Counted from the stretch's first letter, positions 43,971 through 52,231 are shown. The stretch is 64,000 bases of DNA from Curtobacterium guangdongense (GCF_049341845.1 NZ_JBMPIT010000002.1:310001-374000); one strand, 5' to 3'. Numbers and translations are program-made. Notes: generated from the sequence alone by a model not told the origin.

Positions 43971-45455
43971 ATGGCCGACACGACTCCCCGCGCAACGAGC
44001 AACCGCTCCACCACACCCGGCTCCTCGACCTTCAAGGACTTCATCGGGTCCCAGTGGGCCGAGCGCGACCGCCCCGTGCCCGCAGCACGTGAGCAGGCTG
44101 CGTTCGCCGCCGCCCGTCGGGCGCGTATCTCCGAGCTCCACCCGGGTCGGACGATCGTGGTCCCCGCCGGCACCGCGAAGGTCCGCTCGAACGACTGCGA
44201 CTACCCGTTCCGCCCGCACTCCGCGTTCGCACACCTCACCGGCTGGGGCACCGACACCGTCGTCGGCTCCGTCCTCGTGATGACGTCGAACGGTGCCGGG
44301 CACGACGCCACGCTCTACTTCCGCTCGACCGCCGGACGCGACTCCGAGGAGTTCTACGCGAACCCGGAGATCGGCGAGTTCTGGGTCGGTCCGCGCCCCT
44401 CGCTGGACGAGGTGGCCGCCGACCTGGGCATCGCCACCGCCGACCTCGGCGAGTTCTCCGGGGTGCAGGACGCCCTCGACGCCTCGGTGCTCGTCGTCCG
44501 TGACGCCGACACCGAGCTCACGCGCTCTCTCGACGAGCGCCTCGGCTCCGCGGTCGGTGGCGCTGCCGCGACCGACGACGTCGCCGCGACGGACGACGTG
44601 CTCGCCCGAGACCTGTCCGAGCTCCGCCTCGTCAAGGACCCGTACGAGGTCAACGAGCTCCGCAAGGCCGTCGACGCCACGCAGCGTGGGTTCGCCGACG
44701 TGATCGCCGACTTCGACGCGGTCCTCGCACACCCCCGGGGCGAGCGCATCGTCGAGGGCACGTTCAACCGCCGCGCCCGCGCCGACGGCAACACGGTCGG
44801 GTACGACACCATCGCGGCGTCCGGCCACCACGCCTGCATCCTGCACTGGACCCGCAACGACGGCGCCGTGCAGCCCGGTGACCTCATCCTCATCGACGCC
44901 GGCGTCGAGGTGGACTCGTTCTACACCGCGGACATCACGCGGACGCTGCCGGTGAGCGGAACCTTCACGGCCGTGCAGCGCCTGGTCTACGACGCCGTGC
45001 TCGAAGCCGCCGACGCCGCGTTCGCCATCGTGAAGCCCGGCATCACGTTCCGGCAGGTGCACGCGACGGCGATGGAGGTCATCGCGCGCAAGACCGCCGA
45101 GTGGGGCTTCCTGCCCGTCTCGGCAGAGGAATCACTGCAGCCGGACAACCAGTTCCACCGCCGCTACATGGTGCACGGCACCAGCCACCACCTCGGCCTC
45201 GACGTGCACGACTGCGCGAAGGCCCGTCGTGAGATGTACATCGACGGCATCGTGGAGCCCGGCATGGTGTTCACGATCGAGCCCGGCCTCTACTTCCAGC
45301 AGGACGACCTGACGGTGCCGGAGGAGTTCCGCGGCATCGGCGTCCGCATCGAGGACGACATCCTCGTGACCGCCGACGGCGCCGAGAACCTGTCGATCGG
45401 CATCCCCAGGACCCCCTCGGAAGTGGAGGGGTGGATCGCCCGCACCGGGCGCTAG
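43971..45455 (+). CDS. pepP: Xaa-Pro aminopeptidase (aminopeptidase P)
   Basis: This 494-residue M24 metallopeptidase removes N-terminal residues ahead of proline. The N-terminal creatinase-like domain (VVPAGTAKVRSNDCDYPFR) is followed by the pita-bread catalytic domain with ligands Asp-Asp in LIDAGVEVDSFYTADITRT, His in HGTSHHLGLDVHD, Glu in FTIEPGLYF and Glu in GIGVRIEDD. Length and order are normal. Upstream GATGAT six bases before the ATG resembles the window's -10 pattern. A GNAT gene follows nine bases after its stop. Confidence 0.93.
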   Translation: MADTTPRATSNRSTTPGSSTFKDFIGSQWAERDRPVPAAREQAAFAAARRARISELHPGRTIVVPAGTAKVRSNDCDYPFRPHSAFAHLTGWGTDTVVGSVLVMTSNGAGHDATLYFRSTAGRDSEEFYANPEIGEFWVGPRPSLDEVAADLGIATADLGEFSGVQDALDASVLVVRDADTELTRSLDERLGSAVGGAAATDDVAATDDVLARDLSELRLVKDPYEVNELRKAVDATQRGFADVIADFDAVLAHPRGERIVEGTFNRRARADGNTVGYDTIAASGHHACILHWTRNDGAVQPGDLILIDAGVEVDSFYTADITRTLPVSGTFTAVQRLVYDAVLEAADAAFAIVKPGITFRQVHATAMEVIARKTAEWGFLPVSAEESLQPDNQFHRRYMVHGTSHHLGLDVHDCAKARREMYIDGIVEPGMVFTIEPGLYFQQDDLTVPEEFRGIGVRIEDDILVTADGAENLSIGIPRTPSEVEGWIARTGR

Positions 45456-45458
45456 CCT
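45453..45458 (+). promoter_or_regulatory. -10 hexamer of the GNAT gene (leaderless)
   Basis: TAGCCT lies over the stop codon of pepP; six bases on is the GTG at 45465. Confidence 0.45.
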
Positions 45459-45464
45459 GATCGG

Positions 45465-45941
45465 GTGACGACACCCGAAGCTTCCTCGCAGAGCATCACG
45501 ATCGACGTCGAGCACTTCGACTCGCCCGACGCCCAGCGGCTGCGTGCTGCCCAACGCATCGAGATCGACAGCACGTACGGCGGTGACACCGAGCCCGGTG
45601 ACAAGCCCACTGCCGAGTCGATCGCGGTGTTCTTCGTGGCGCGCGACGGGGACGGGACGCCGATCGGGTGTGGCGGGCTCCGGCTCGTCGACGACGGGGT
45701 GACCGAGATCAAGCGCATGTACGTCCGTCGCGAGTCCCGCGGCACCGGGGCCGCGACGGGGATCCTCCGACGCCTCGAAGAGGCAGCGCTCGACCTCGGC
45801 TCCCCCGCACTCGTGCTGGAGACGGGCACGGAGCAGAAGCGCGCGATCCGGTTCTACGAGCGCGAGGGGTTCAGCCGCATCGCGAACTTCGGCCCGTACG
45901 TCGGCGCCCCGCTGTCCGCCTGCTACTCCAAGGTCTTGTAG
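45465..45941 (+). CDS. GNAT family N-acetyltransferase
   Basis: This 158-residue acetyltransferase has the GNAT core: IGCGGLRLVD and EIKRMYVRRESRGTGAATGI, the acetyl-CoA pyrophosphate-binding motif A with the R/Q-x-x-G-x-G/A element, then ALVLETGTEQKRAIRFYEREGF. The acceptor is unknown. GTG 45465 follows TAGCCT by six bases, so it may have its own leaderless message besides readthrough from pepP. Confidence 0.85.
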   Translation: MTTPEASSQSITIDVEHFDSPDAQRLRAAQRIEIDSTYGGDTEPGDKPTAESIAVFFVARDGDGTPIGCGGLRLVDDGVTEIKRMYVRRESRGTGAATGILRRLEEAALDLGSPALVLETGTEQKRAIRFYEREGFSRIANFGPYVGAPLSACYSKVL

Positions 45942-45983
45942 GCGCGCTGCGGTCTCGCGTCAGCCTGAGCTCGCTCGGGGTCG

Positions 45984-46043
45984 GCGAGATCGCACTCCGT
46001 GTCGCCTTGCCTCGTCCGGAAGCAACACGGAGTGCGATCTCGC
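45984..46043. repeat. 19-bp perfect inverted repeat with 22-base loop
   Basis: GCGAGATCGCACTCCGTGT at 45984-46002 and its exact reverse complement at 46025-46043 lie between the converging GNAT and stress-protein genes. There is no T-run. It is unlike the other hairpins in sequence. Confidence 0.85.
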
Positions 46044-46076
46044 GGGCGCAGGGTCCGAGACTCGAGTGCGCGCGGG

Positions 46077-46967
46077 TCAGCGCTGCTCGTCGTCCTTCGG
46101 GAGCTCGGGAGCGTCGGGTTCGGCGGACGCGGGCGGCGTCGCGCCGGGGACGCGCTCCCCGAACCGCGGCGGCTCATCCCCACGAGGTGCCGGAGCGGCG
46201 GCCGGCGCAGCCGGCTGTTGCTGAGTCGTGTCCGGGGTCTCGCCGTACCGCGGACCGTCGTTGGTGCCGTAGCGCGGCTGCGCACCGGGGGCCGGAGCCG
46301 ACGCGCCGGGCTGTGCCGGGCCTCCAGGCTGGCTGTGCGGCGTGGACTGCCCTCCGTAGGGCGACCCCGTCGGCGGACCGGGACGCCACGGCTCCTGGCG
46401 GGGCTGCTGCGGCTGCTGCCCCTGGAAGGGCGCTCCTGGACCGGCCCCCGGTTGCCCGGGGTTCCACGATGCGTGCGGCGTCGCGCCGAACTGCCCGAGG
46501 ATGCGCTGCGCCTGCCCGACGAGCTGCGGGTCGACGATGATCTGGTAGTTCGTGGCGAGCACCTGGTGCACGCTCGTGAAGTCCCGCTGCCGCTTCGTGA
46601 TGGCGAACGAGACGATGCCGTAGAGCATCCCGAACGCGGCGCCGATGATCGCGGCTGCGAAGATGAGGCCACCGGCCGTCGGCGAGAACAGCGTCAGCAC
46701 GATGCCGAAGAAGAAGCCGAGCCACAGACCCGACAACGCACCAGCGAGCGCCGCGCGCCCGTAGGTCATCTTACCGGTGACGCGCTCGACGGTCTTGAGG
46801 TCGTTGCCGACGATCGAGAGCTTGTTCACCGGGAACTCCGACTCGGCGAGCTTCGCGACCACCGCCTGTGCGTCCGGGTAGCTGTCGAAGGTGCCGAGGA
46901 CGTCCCCGCGGGGCAGCGTGGGGAACGCCTGCGCCGTACGACCGCGGAAGGGGCTCTGAGTGCTCAC
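46077..46967 (-). CDS. General stress protein (YflT/GSP17M-like) with Pro/Gln-rich tail
   Basis: This 296-residue protein has an N-terminal domain of about 150 residues of the heat-induced stress protein type (VLGTFDSYPDAQAVVAKLAE, VNKLSIVGNDLKTVERV) with a glycine-rich two-helix membrane hairpin (AGALSGLWLGFFFGIVLTLF, AAAIIGAAFGMLYGIVSF). About 140 C-terminal residues are Pro/Gln/Gly/Ala-rich and disordered, with RYGETP-like units. The function is unknown. GTG 46967 is chosen because GGAAG lies at a good distance; GTG 46982 would add five residues. It is divergent from the CBS-domain gene. Confidence 0.8.
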   Translation of the reverse strand: MSTQSPFRGRTAQAFPTLPRGDVLGTFDSYPDAQAVVAKLAESEFPVNKLSIVGNDLKTVERVTGKMTYGRAALAGALSGLWLGFFFGIVLTLFSPTAGGLIFAAAIIGAAFGMLYGIVSFAITKRQRDFTSVHQVLATNYQIIVDPQLVGQAQRILGQFGATPHASWNPGQPGAGPGAPFQGQQPQQPRQEPWRPGPPTGSPYGGQSTPHSQPGGPAQPGASAPAPGAQPRYGTNDGPRYGETPDTTQQQPAAPAAAPAPRGDEPPRFGERVPGATPPASAEPDAPELPKDDEQR

Positions 46968-47059
46968 ACAGTCATCTTCCACCGTCGTCCTTGCAATCGC
47001 ACGAGAACCACCAGGGAACGACCAGGACGGACGGCCAGGGAACGGAACGGGTGACCGGC

Positions 47060-47065
47060 TACGCT
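47060..47065 (+). promoter_or_regulatory. -10 hexamer of the MgtE_N/CBS operon (leaderless)
   Basis: TACGCT, six bases, GTG at 47072. Confidence 0.5.
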
Positions 47066-47071
47066 GGCTGG

Positions 47072-48388
47072 GTGAGCGCCTCGAAGGTTTTCGTCGCCCG
47101 CCTCGCCGGGTGCTCCGTCTTCGACCCCGCCGGCGATCGCGTCGGCAAGGTCCGTGACGTCCTGGTGGTCTACCGCCGGGCCGATCCCCCGCACGTCGTC
47201 GGGTTGATCGTCGAGGTCCCTGGCAAGCGTCGCATCTTCGTGTCGGTCGGCCGCATCACGTCGATCGGCGCCGGGCAGGTCATCACGACGGGCCTCGTGA
47301 ACATGCGCCGCTTCGAGCAGCGCGGTGGTGAGGTCCGGGTGATCGCCGAGATGCTCGGGCGCAAGGTCCTCATCACGAAGGACCGCATCCGCGCCACGAT
47401 CGAGGACATCGCGATCGAGGACCGCGGCCAGGGCGACTGGGAGGTGTCGCAGCTCTTCCTCCGCAAGCCGAAGACCACACCCTCCCCGTTCGGCAAGGGG
47501 CCCACGACGTTCGCCACGTGGAACGAGGTCACCGAGGACGAGCTCCCCGGTGAGTCGCAGTCCGCCGAGCACGTCATCGCCGCGTACTCCGACCTCGTGC
47601 CGGCGGACCTCGCCTCGACACTCCTCGACCTCCCCGTCGAGCGGCGCCTCGAAGTCGCCGAGGAGCTCCCCGACGACCGTCTCGCCGACGTGCTCGAGGA
47701 GATGCCCGACCAGGAACGGGTCGAGATCCTGTCCTCGCTCCAGGACGCGCGCGCCGCCGACGTCCTCGACCAGATGCAGCCGGACGATGCCGCCGACCTC
47801 CTCGCCGAGCTCTCCGACGAACGGAGCGAGGCGCTCCTGCAGCTCATGGAGCCGGAGGAGGCGCAGGACGTCCGCATGCTCCTCGAGTACGAGCCGGACA
47901 CCGCCGGCGGGCTGATGACCACCGAGCCCGTGATCGTCTCCGCGGACGCCACCGTGGCCGAGGGACTCGCCCTCATCCGCCGGCACGAGCTCGCGCCGGC
48001 CCTCGGCGCGAGCGTCTGCGTGACCCTGCCGCCCTACGAGCCGCCGACCGGCCGATTCCTCGGGCTCGTGCACTTCCAGCGGATGCTGCGCTACCCGCCG
48101 AACGAGCGACTGGGCACGCTGATCGACCAGCAGACCGAACCGGTCCGGGTCGACGCCAGCGCCGCCGAGGTGACGCGCGTGATGGCGACCTACAACCTCG
48201 TGTCCGTCCCCGTGGTCGACGACGCCCACCGCCTGGTCGGGGTGGTGACGATCGACGACGTGCTCGACCACGTCCTGCCGGACGACTGGCGGAGTCAGGG
48301 GGACGGCGAACCCGCCCGTCCCCGGACGAAGACCCGCAGGCCCCCCGTGAGTACCGGAAGGAGGACCGCACGTGGCACGAACGGATGA
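47072..48388 (+). CDS. MgtE N-domain and CBS-domain protein without membrane channel
   Basis: This 438-residue soluble protein has a PRC-barrel-like N-terminal domain (AGCSVFDPAGDRVGKVRDVLV), an MgtE intracellular N domain (VPADLASTLLDLPVERRLEV and the DVLEEMPDQERVEI repeats) and two CBS domains (MTTEPVIVSADATVAEGL; VRVDASAAEVTRVMATYNLVS). The transmembrane Mg2+ channel of true MgtE is absent. It may sense Mg2+ or nucleotides for a partner, perhaps the DUF1003 membrane protein whose gene overlaps its end by 17 bases. The C-terminus is basic. The order with DUF1003 and mrp is conserved in actinobacteria. Confidence 0.88.
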   Translation: MSASKVFVARLAGCSVFDPAGDRVGKVRDVLVVYRRADPPHVVGLIVEVPGKRRIFVSVGRITSIGAGQVITTGLVNMRRFEQRGGEVRVIAEMLGRKVLITKDRIRATIEDIAIEDRGQGDWEVSQLFLRKPKTTPSPFGKGPTTFATWNEVTEDELPGESQSAEHVIAAYSDLVPADLASTLLDLPVERRLEVAEELPDDRLADVLEEMPDQERVEILSSLQDARAADVLDQMQPDDAADLLAELSDERSEALLQLMEPEEAQDVRMLLEYEPDTAGGLMTTEPVIVSADATVAEGLALIRRHELAPALGASVCVTLPPYEPPTGRFLGLVHFQRMLRYPPNERLGTLIDQQTEPVRVDASAAEVTRVMATYNLVSVPVVDDAHRLVGVVTIDDVLDHVLPDDWRSQGDGEPARPRTKTRRPPVSTGRRTARGTNG

Positions 48389-48938
48389 GAACCGGCGCGA
48401 GCAGCGTCCGGACAGCCGCCTCGACTCCCCGAAGGGCATGCGGACGAGTGTCCTGCCGACCCGCCGCCGCTCCGGCCGCGGAGACGCGTTCGGCCGTGCG
48501 ACCGAGGGCATCGCACGCGCGATGGGCACCCCCTGGTTCCTCGTCGGCCTGACGCTCTTCTGCGTCGTGTGGATGGGGTGGAACACGCTCACGCCGAAGC
48601 CGTGGCAGTTCGACTCCGCGGCGATCGGGTTCACGGCGCTGACCCTGGTGCTGTCCCTGCAGGCGTCCTACGCGGCACCGCTGATCCTGCTCGCGCAGAA
48701 CCGGCAGGACGACCGCGACCGCGTCCAGTTCGAACAGGACCGGCAGCGCGCGGAGCGGAACCTCGCCGACACCGAGTACCTCGCCCGCGAGGTCGTCGCC
48801 CTCCGCCTGGCGATGCGGGACATGGCGTCGAAGGACTTCATCCGCGCCGAGCTCCGATCGCTGCTCGAGGAACTCGACCGGCGTGACGCGGACGACGCCG
48901 GCTTCGCCGACGAGCCCGGCAGCACCACCCGTGGCTGA
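48372..48938 (+). CDS. DUF1003 domain-containing membrane protein
   Basis: This 188-residue protein has a basic N-terminus, two transmembrane helices (WFLVGLTLFCVVWMGWNTL; AIGFTALTLVLSLQASYAAPL) and a DUF1003 signature ILLAQNRQDDRDR followed by a long charged helix likely to form a coiled coil (to RSLLEELDRRDADDAG). The function is unknown. GGAAGGAGG gives an excellent ribosome binding site for the GTG at 48372, inside the end of the CBS-domain gene. The mrp start overlaps its end by eight bases. Confidence 0.9.
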   Translation: MARTDENRREQRPDSRLDSPKGMRTSVLPTRRRSGRGDAFGRATEGIARAMGTPWFLVGLTLFCVVWMGWNTLTPKPWQFDSAAIGFTALTLVLSLQASYAAPLILLAQNRQDDRDRVQFEQDRQRAERNLADTEYLAREVVALRLAMRDMASKDFIRAELRSLLEELDRRDADDAGFADEPGSTTRG

Positions 48939-50085
48939 GGGCACCGACGAGCAGCTCGGCGCCGCCGTCCTCGCTGCGCTCGGCCGCGTCATCGACCCCG
49001 AGATCCGCCGCCCCGTCACGGAGCTCGACATGATCCGTGGTGTCGACGTCCAGCCGGGAGGCTCGGTGCGCGTCGACCTGCAGCTCACGATCGTCGGGTG
49101 CCCGGCCGCCGACACGATCGAGCGCGACGTCCGGTCGGCCGCCGGTTCCGTCGACGGCGTGCACGCCGTCCACGTGGACGTCTCGGTGATGGACCCAGCG
49201 GTCCGGAAGGCGCTCACCGAGCGACTGCGCGAGGGACGTCCACAGGGCGTGCAGTTCACCGCCGACTCGCTGACGCGGGTCATCGCCGTGACGAGCGGCA
49301 AGGGCGGCGTCGGGAAGTCCACCGTCACGGTGAACCTCGCGGTCGCACTCGCCCGTCGCGGCCTCCGGGTGGGCATCGTCGACGTCGACGTGCACGGGTT
49401 CAGCGTCCCGGGGCTGATGGGCCTCACTGACGAGCGCGGTGTCGCACCCCGTCCGACCCGGGTCGACAGCATGATCCTGCCGCCCGTCGCCCACGACGTG
49501 AAGGTGATCTCAATCGGCATGTTCGTCGACGATCCCTCCACCGCGGTGTCCTGGCGCGGGCCGATGCTGCACCGCACCGTGAACCAGTTCCTGTCCGACG
49601 TGTGGTTCGGCGACCTCGACGTGCTCCTGCTCGACATGCCGCCCGGCACCGGGGACGTCGCGATCTCGGTCGGTCAACTGCTCCCGCACGCCGAGGTCCT
49701 CGTCGTCACCACGCCCCAGGCAGCCGCGGCGGACGTCGCCGAGCGCAGCGGCATCGTGGCGCGACAGACCGGCCAGCGGGTCATCGGCGTCGTCGAGAAC
49801 ATGGCGGGCCTCGTCCAGCCCGACGGCTCCGTGCTGCACCTGTTCGGCGAGGGCGGTGGCGCCGAGACCGCCGCCCGCCTGTCCCGCGGGCAGGACTCCC
49901 CCGTGCCGGTGCTCGGCAGCGTGCCGCTCTCCGTCGCGCTCCGCGAGGGCGGCGACGCCGGCACACCGGTGGTCATCGGCGCGCCGGACGACGTCGCCGC
50001 GGCCGCACTGACCGCGGTCGCGGACCGGGTCGCCACGATGGGCCGTGGACTCTCCGGCCGGAAGCTCGGTCTCTCCCTCTCCTGA
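48931..50085 (+). CDS. mrp: Mrp/NBP35-type P-loop ATPase (Fe-S carrier family)
   Basis: This 384-residue protein has an N-terminal MIP18/DUF59 domain (VIDPEIRRPVTELDM, QLTIVGCPAADTIERDV) and a ParA-like P-loop domain: Walker A TSGKGGVGKSTVTVNLA, LLLDMPPGTGDVAISV and VVENMAGLVQPDGS. In Fe-S carrying members the last region has a CPxC pair; here it has none, a form I recall from other actinobacterial Mrp proteins. It probably aids Fe-S cluster delivery, but carrier function is uncertain. GTG 48931 overlaps the DUF1003 gene by eight bases. It is the third gene of the operon. Confidence 0.9.
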   Translation: MAEGTDEQLGAAVLAALGRVIDPEIRRPVTELDMIRGVDVQPGGSVRVDLQLTIVGCPAADTIERDVRSAAGSVDGVHAVHVDVSVMDPAVRKALTERLREGRPQGVQFTADSLTRVIAVTSGKGGVGKSTVTVNLAVALARRGLRVGIVDVDVHGFSVPGLMGLTDERGVAPRPTRVDSMILPPVAHDVKVISIGMFVDDPSTAVSWRGPMLHRTVNQFLSDVWFGDLDVLLLDMPPGTGDVAISVGQLLPHAEVLVVTTPQAAAADVAERSGIVARQTGQRVIGVVENMAGLVQPDGSVLHLFGEGGGAETAARLSRGQDSPVPVLGSVPLSVALREGGDAGTPVVIGAPDDVAAAALTAVADRVATMGRGLSGRKLGLSLS

Positions 50086-50129
50086 CCGGCGCCACGCTCC
50101 GGTTTCCGCTTCCTGTACGTCTCCTCATG

Positions 50130-50200
50130 GACGCACCCCTGTTGCTGAGAGCAATATGCAGGGGTATTCCACAATGCTCCTGCGTATTCAGGGTGCAGGA
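50130..50200 (+). promoter_or_regulatory. Upstream region of the chitinase gene with spaced GTATTC repeats
   Basis: This stretch is poorer in GC than its surroundings. GTATTC occurs at 50164-50169 and again at 50184-50189, exactly 20 bases apart, and GCAGG/CCTGC form a short dyad around the first. It likely includes the promoter and a regulator site. Confidence 0.35.
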
Positions 50201-50248
50201 GCTCCACCGTGCCGACGACGACGTCGGCCGAAGCATTGGAGAACCCAG

Positions 50249-51550
50249 GTGAACAGGACCACCAGGATCCGGATCGGCGTCATCGGCGCCGTGGCAGCAG
50301 CGCTCGCAGGGGGAACGCTCGCAGCCGTACCGGCGACGGCCGCCACCGCCGCGACGACCTGCGCGACCGCGTGGGCAGCCGGCACCGCGTACAACGGCGG
50401 TGCGACGGTCAGCGAGAACGGCACGAACTACACCGCGAACTGGTGGACGCAGGGCGACGACCCCGCGACGCACTCGGGCGCGACGGGGAGCGGGCAGCCG
50501 TGGACCTCGGCGGGCGCCTGCACGGGCGGGAGCACCACGCCCGGAGGCGGCACGGGGGGCGGCGGGACCACGAACCCCGGGAGCGGCAGCACCGGCACCG
50601 CCAGCGGGCTGGTCTTCAGCCCGTACAAGGACGTCACCGTGAACCTCGACTGGAACACGAACGTGATGAACACCGCGGTCACCGGCACGCGCATCCCGGT
50701 CGTCGGGAGCTCGAACAGCCTGGTCTCGACCAGGGAGCCCGGTCTCAAGGCGATCACCCTCGCCTTCGCGACCGGCACCTGCGGCAGCGAGAACTGGGGC
50801 GGGGTCGCCGCCGACGCGTTCGCGAGCGCCAACATCCCGAAGCTCGACGCCGCCGGCGTGAACTACATCGTTAGCACCGGCGGAGCGGCCGGGTCGTTCA
50901 AGTGTTCGGGCACCGCGCTCCAGAGCTTCATCGCCCGGTACGCGTCCCCGCACATGATCGGCGTCGACTTCGACATCGAGAGCGGGCAGTCGGCAGCCGA
51001 CGTGCAGAACCTCGTGAACGCCGCGGCGCTTGCGCAGACGAAGTACCCGGGGCTGCGCTTCTCGTTCACCCTCGCGACCCTGGCCGCGTCCGACGGGTCG
51101 TACGGCGGACTGAACAGCACGGGTGACGCCACCGTCAAGGCGATCAAGGCGTCCAGCCTGACGAACTACACGGTCAACCTCATGACGATGGACTTCGGCC
51201 GGGCCACCTCGGCGAACTGCGTCATCGTCGGGTCGACCTGCGAGATGGGGCAGTCCACCATCCAGGCCGTGACGAACCTGCAGCACACGTACGGGATCGC
51301 ATCGTCGAAGATCGAGGTCACGCCGATGCTCGGGGTGAACGACGCCTCGGACGAGGTCTTCACGCTCGCCGACGTCGACACGGTGTCCTCGTACGCGAAG
51401 TCGCACGGGCTCGCCGGGGTGCACACCTGGTCCCTCGACCGTGACACCCCCTGCGCGACGCCGACGAGCACCGCGTCCGCGACGTGCAGCTCCGTCTCGG
51501 GCACGGCGGCCCTCGCCTGGACCGACCGCTTCCTGGCCGACCTGAAGTAG
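50249..51550 (+). CDS. Secreted chitinase, CBM5/12 plus GH18
   Basis: The 433-residue protein is exported: a basic N-terminus and IRIGVIGAVAAALAGG hydrophobic core end in an ATA-type cleavage site near residue 30. A carbohydrate-binding module of the CBM5/12 kind follows (WAAGTAYNGGATVSENG, TANWWTQGDDP, W near residue 83), then a Gly/Thr/Pro linker (about 88-115) and a GH18 barrel. The catalytic motif is IGVDFDIES: the DxDxE part with the acid/base glutamate is present while the first aspartate of the long motif is isoleucine, as in some bacterial subfamilies. GGAG lies eight bases before the GTG. It hydrolyses chitin outside the cell. Confidence 0.9.
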   Translation: MNRTTRIRIGVIGAVAAALAGGTLAAVPATAATAATTCATAWAAGTAYNGGATVSENGTNYTANWWTQGDDPATHSGATGSGQPWTSAGACTGGSTTPGGGTGGGGTTNPGSGSTGTASGLVFSPYKDVTVNLDWNTNVMNTAVTGTRIPVVGSSNSLVSTREPGLKAITLAFATGTCGSENWGGVAADAFASANIPKLDAAGVNYIVSTGGAAGSFKCSGTALQSFIARYASPHMIGVDFDIESGQSAADVQNLVNAAALAQTKYPGLRFSFTLATLAASDGSYGGLNSTGDATVKAIKASSLTNYTVNLMTMDFGRATSANCVIVGSTCEMGQSTIQAVTNLQHTYGIASSKIEVTPMLGVNDASDEVFTLADVDTVSSYAKSHGLAGVHTWSLDRDTPCATPTSTASATCSSVSGTAALAWTDRFLADLK

Positions 51551-51560
51551 CGGGTCGATC

Positions 51561-51668
51561 CGCGCGTAGGAAGCCGAATCGCGCGTAGGAAGCGGAATCG
51601 CGCGTAGGAAGCGGAATCGCGCGTAGGAAGCCGGTTTTTCTGGCCACCTACGCGCGATTCGGCTTTCC
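51561..51668. repeat. 19-bp tandem repeat (about 4 copies) with inverted copy
   Basis: CGCGCGTAGGAAGC(C/G)GAAT occurs head to tail at 51561, 51580, 51599 and 51618 (last copy partial). An inverted copy, CCTACGCGCGATTCGG, follows from 51647. The block begins ten bases after the chitinase stop. Related sequence occurs at 63453-63550. Confidence 0.85.
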
Positions 51669-51700
51669 ATTGCGGGCGGGATGGGTCGGAACGCGCCGCG

Positions 51701-51807
51701 GGACGGACGGGCGCGCCCCGCTCAGCGGCAACGCGAAGCGTTGCGCGGGGCGCGCCGACCGAGCCTGCGAGGGAGGGGTGCCAGCTGGCACCGGGCCTCC
51801 CGTCCGT
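51701..51807. repeat. Nested palindromes, GGAGGC family with embedded hairpin
   Basis: The outer arms ACGGACGGG (51703-51711) and CCCGTCCGT (51799-51807) enclose a hairpin at about 51709-51757 (GGGCGCGCCCCGC with GCGGGGCGCGCC) and the palindrome GGTGCCAG|CTGGCACC at 51777-51792. The outer and central parts match the palindrome at 18524-18577. It lies upstream of the minus-strand tatB stop. Confidence 0.7.
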
Positions 51808-51828
51808 CACGTGGTCAGGTGACGGTCG

Positions 51829-52194
51829 TCAGGTCGCTTCGCCGTCGTACGGCGCCTTCTCGCCGGCGGCGAGCGGCACGATCGGTGCCGGCGCACGCAC
51901 CTTCGTGGCGGTCACCTGCGGCGCGGCGGCGGCAGCGCCGGTGCCGGAGTCGAGGAGGGCGTCGCGGATGATGCGGCGCGGGTCGTACTGCCGCGGGTCG
52001 AGCTTCTGCCAGTCGACGTCGTCGAAGTCCGGACCCATCTCCTCGCGCATGCGGTCCTTGGCGGTGTCCGCGAACCGTCGGACCGCCTTGACGAACTCGG
52101 CGAGCTTCTGCGCGTACATCGGCAGGCGCTGCGGCCCGAGCAAGAGCACGGCAATGATCCCGATGATCAGGATCTTGTCGAGCGGGATGTTCAC
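51829..52194 (-). CDS. tatB: Sec-independent protein translocase TatB
   Basis: TatB is part of the twin-arginine export receptor with TatC. The 121-residue protein has the N-terminal membrane helix (KILIIGIIAVLLLG) followed by GPQRLP, the hinge typical of TatA/B, then an amphipathic helix (LAEFVKAVRRFADTAKDRM) and a variable Ala/Pro tail. A TatB rather than TatA call rests on DFDDVDWQKLDPRQYDPRRI, which is characteristic of actinobacterial TatB. GTG 52194 follows TAGGCT by seven bases. It is divergent from the O-methyltransferase gene. Confidence 0.88.
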   Translation of the reverse strand: MNIPLDKILIIGIIAVLLLGPQRLPMYAQKLAEFVKAVRRFADTAKDRMREEMGPDFDDVDWQKLDPRQYDPRRIIRDALLDSGTGAAAAAPQVTATKVRAPAPIVPLAAGEKAPYDGEAT

Positions 52195-52201
52195 ACGAGC
52201 G

Positions 52202-52207
52202 AGCCTA
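52202..52207 (-). promoter_or_regulatory. -10 hexamer of tatB (leaderless)
   Basis: TAGGCT, seven bases, GTG at 52194 on the minus strand. Confidence 0.5.
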
Positions 52208-52231
52208 ACCCGAACCGGCCGAACTGCACCC

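Noticed and set aside
47000..47072. Mg2+ riboswitch ahead of the MgtE_N/CBS gene
   Set aside because: The -10 hexamer is six bases before the start codon, which leaves no leader for a riboswitch, and the protein has no channel.
51561..51636. CRISPR or direct-repeat origin iterons
   Set aside because: Four 19-bp units follow each other without spacers and there is no replication gene nearby.
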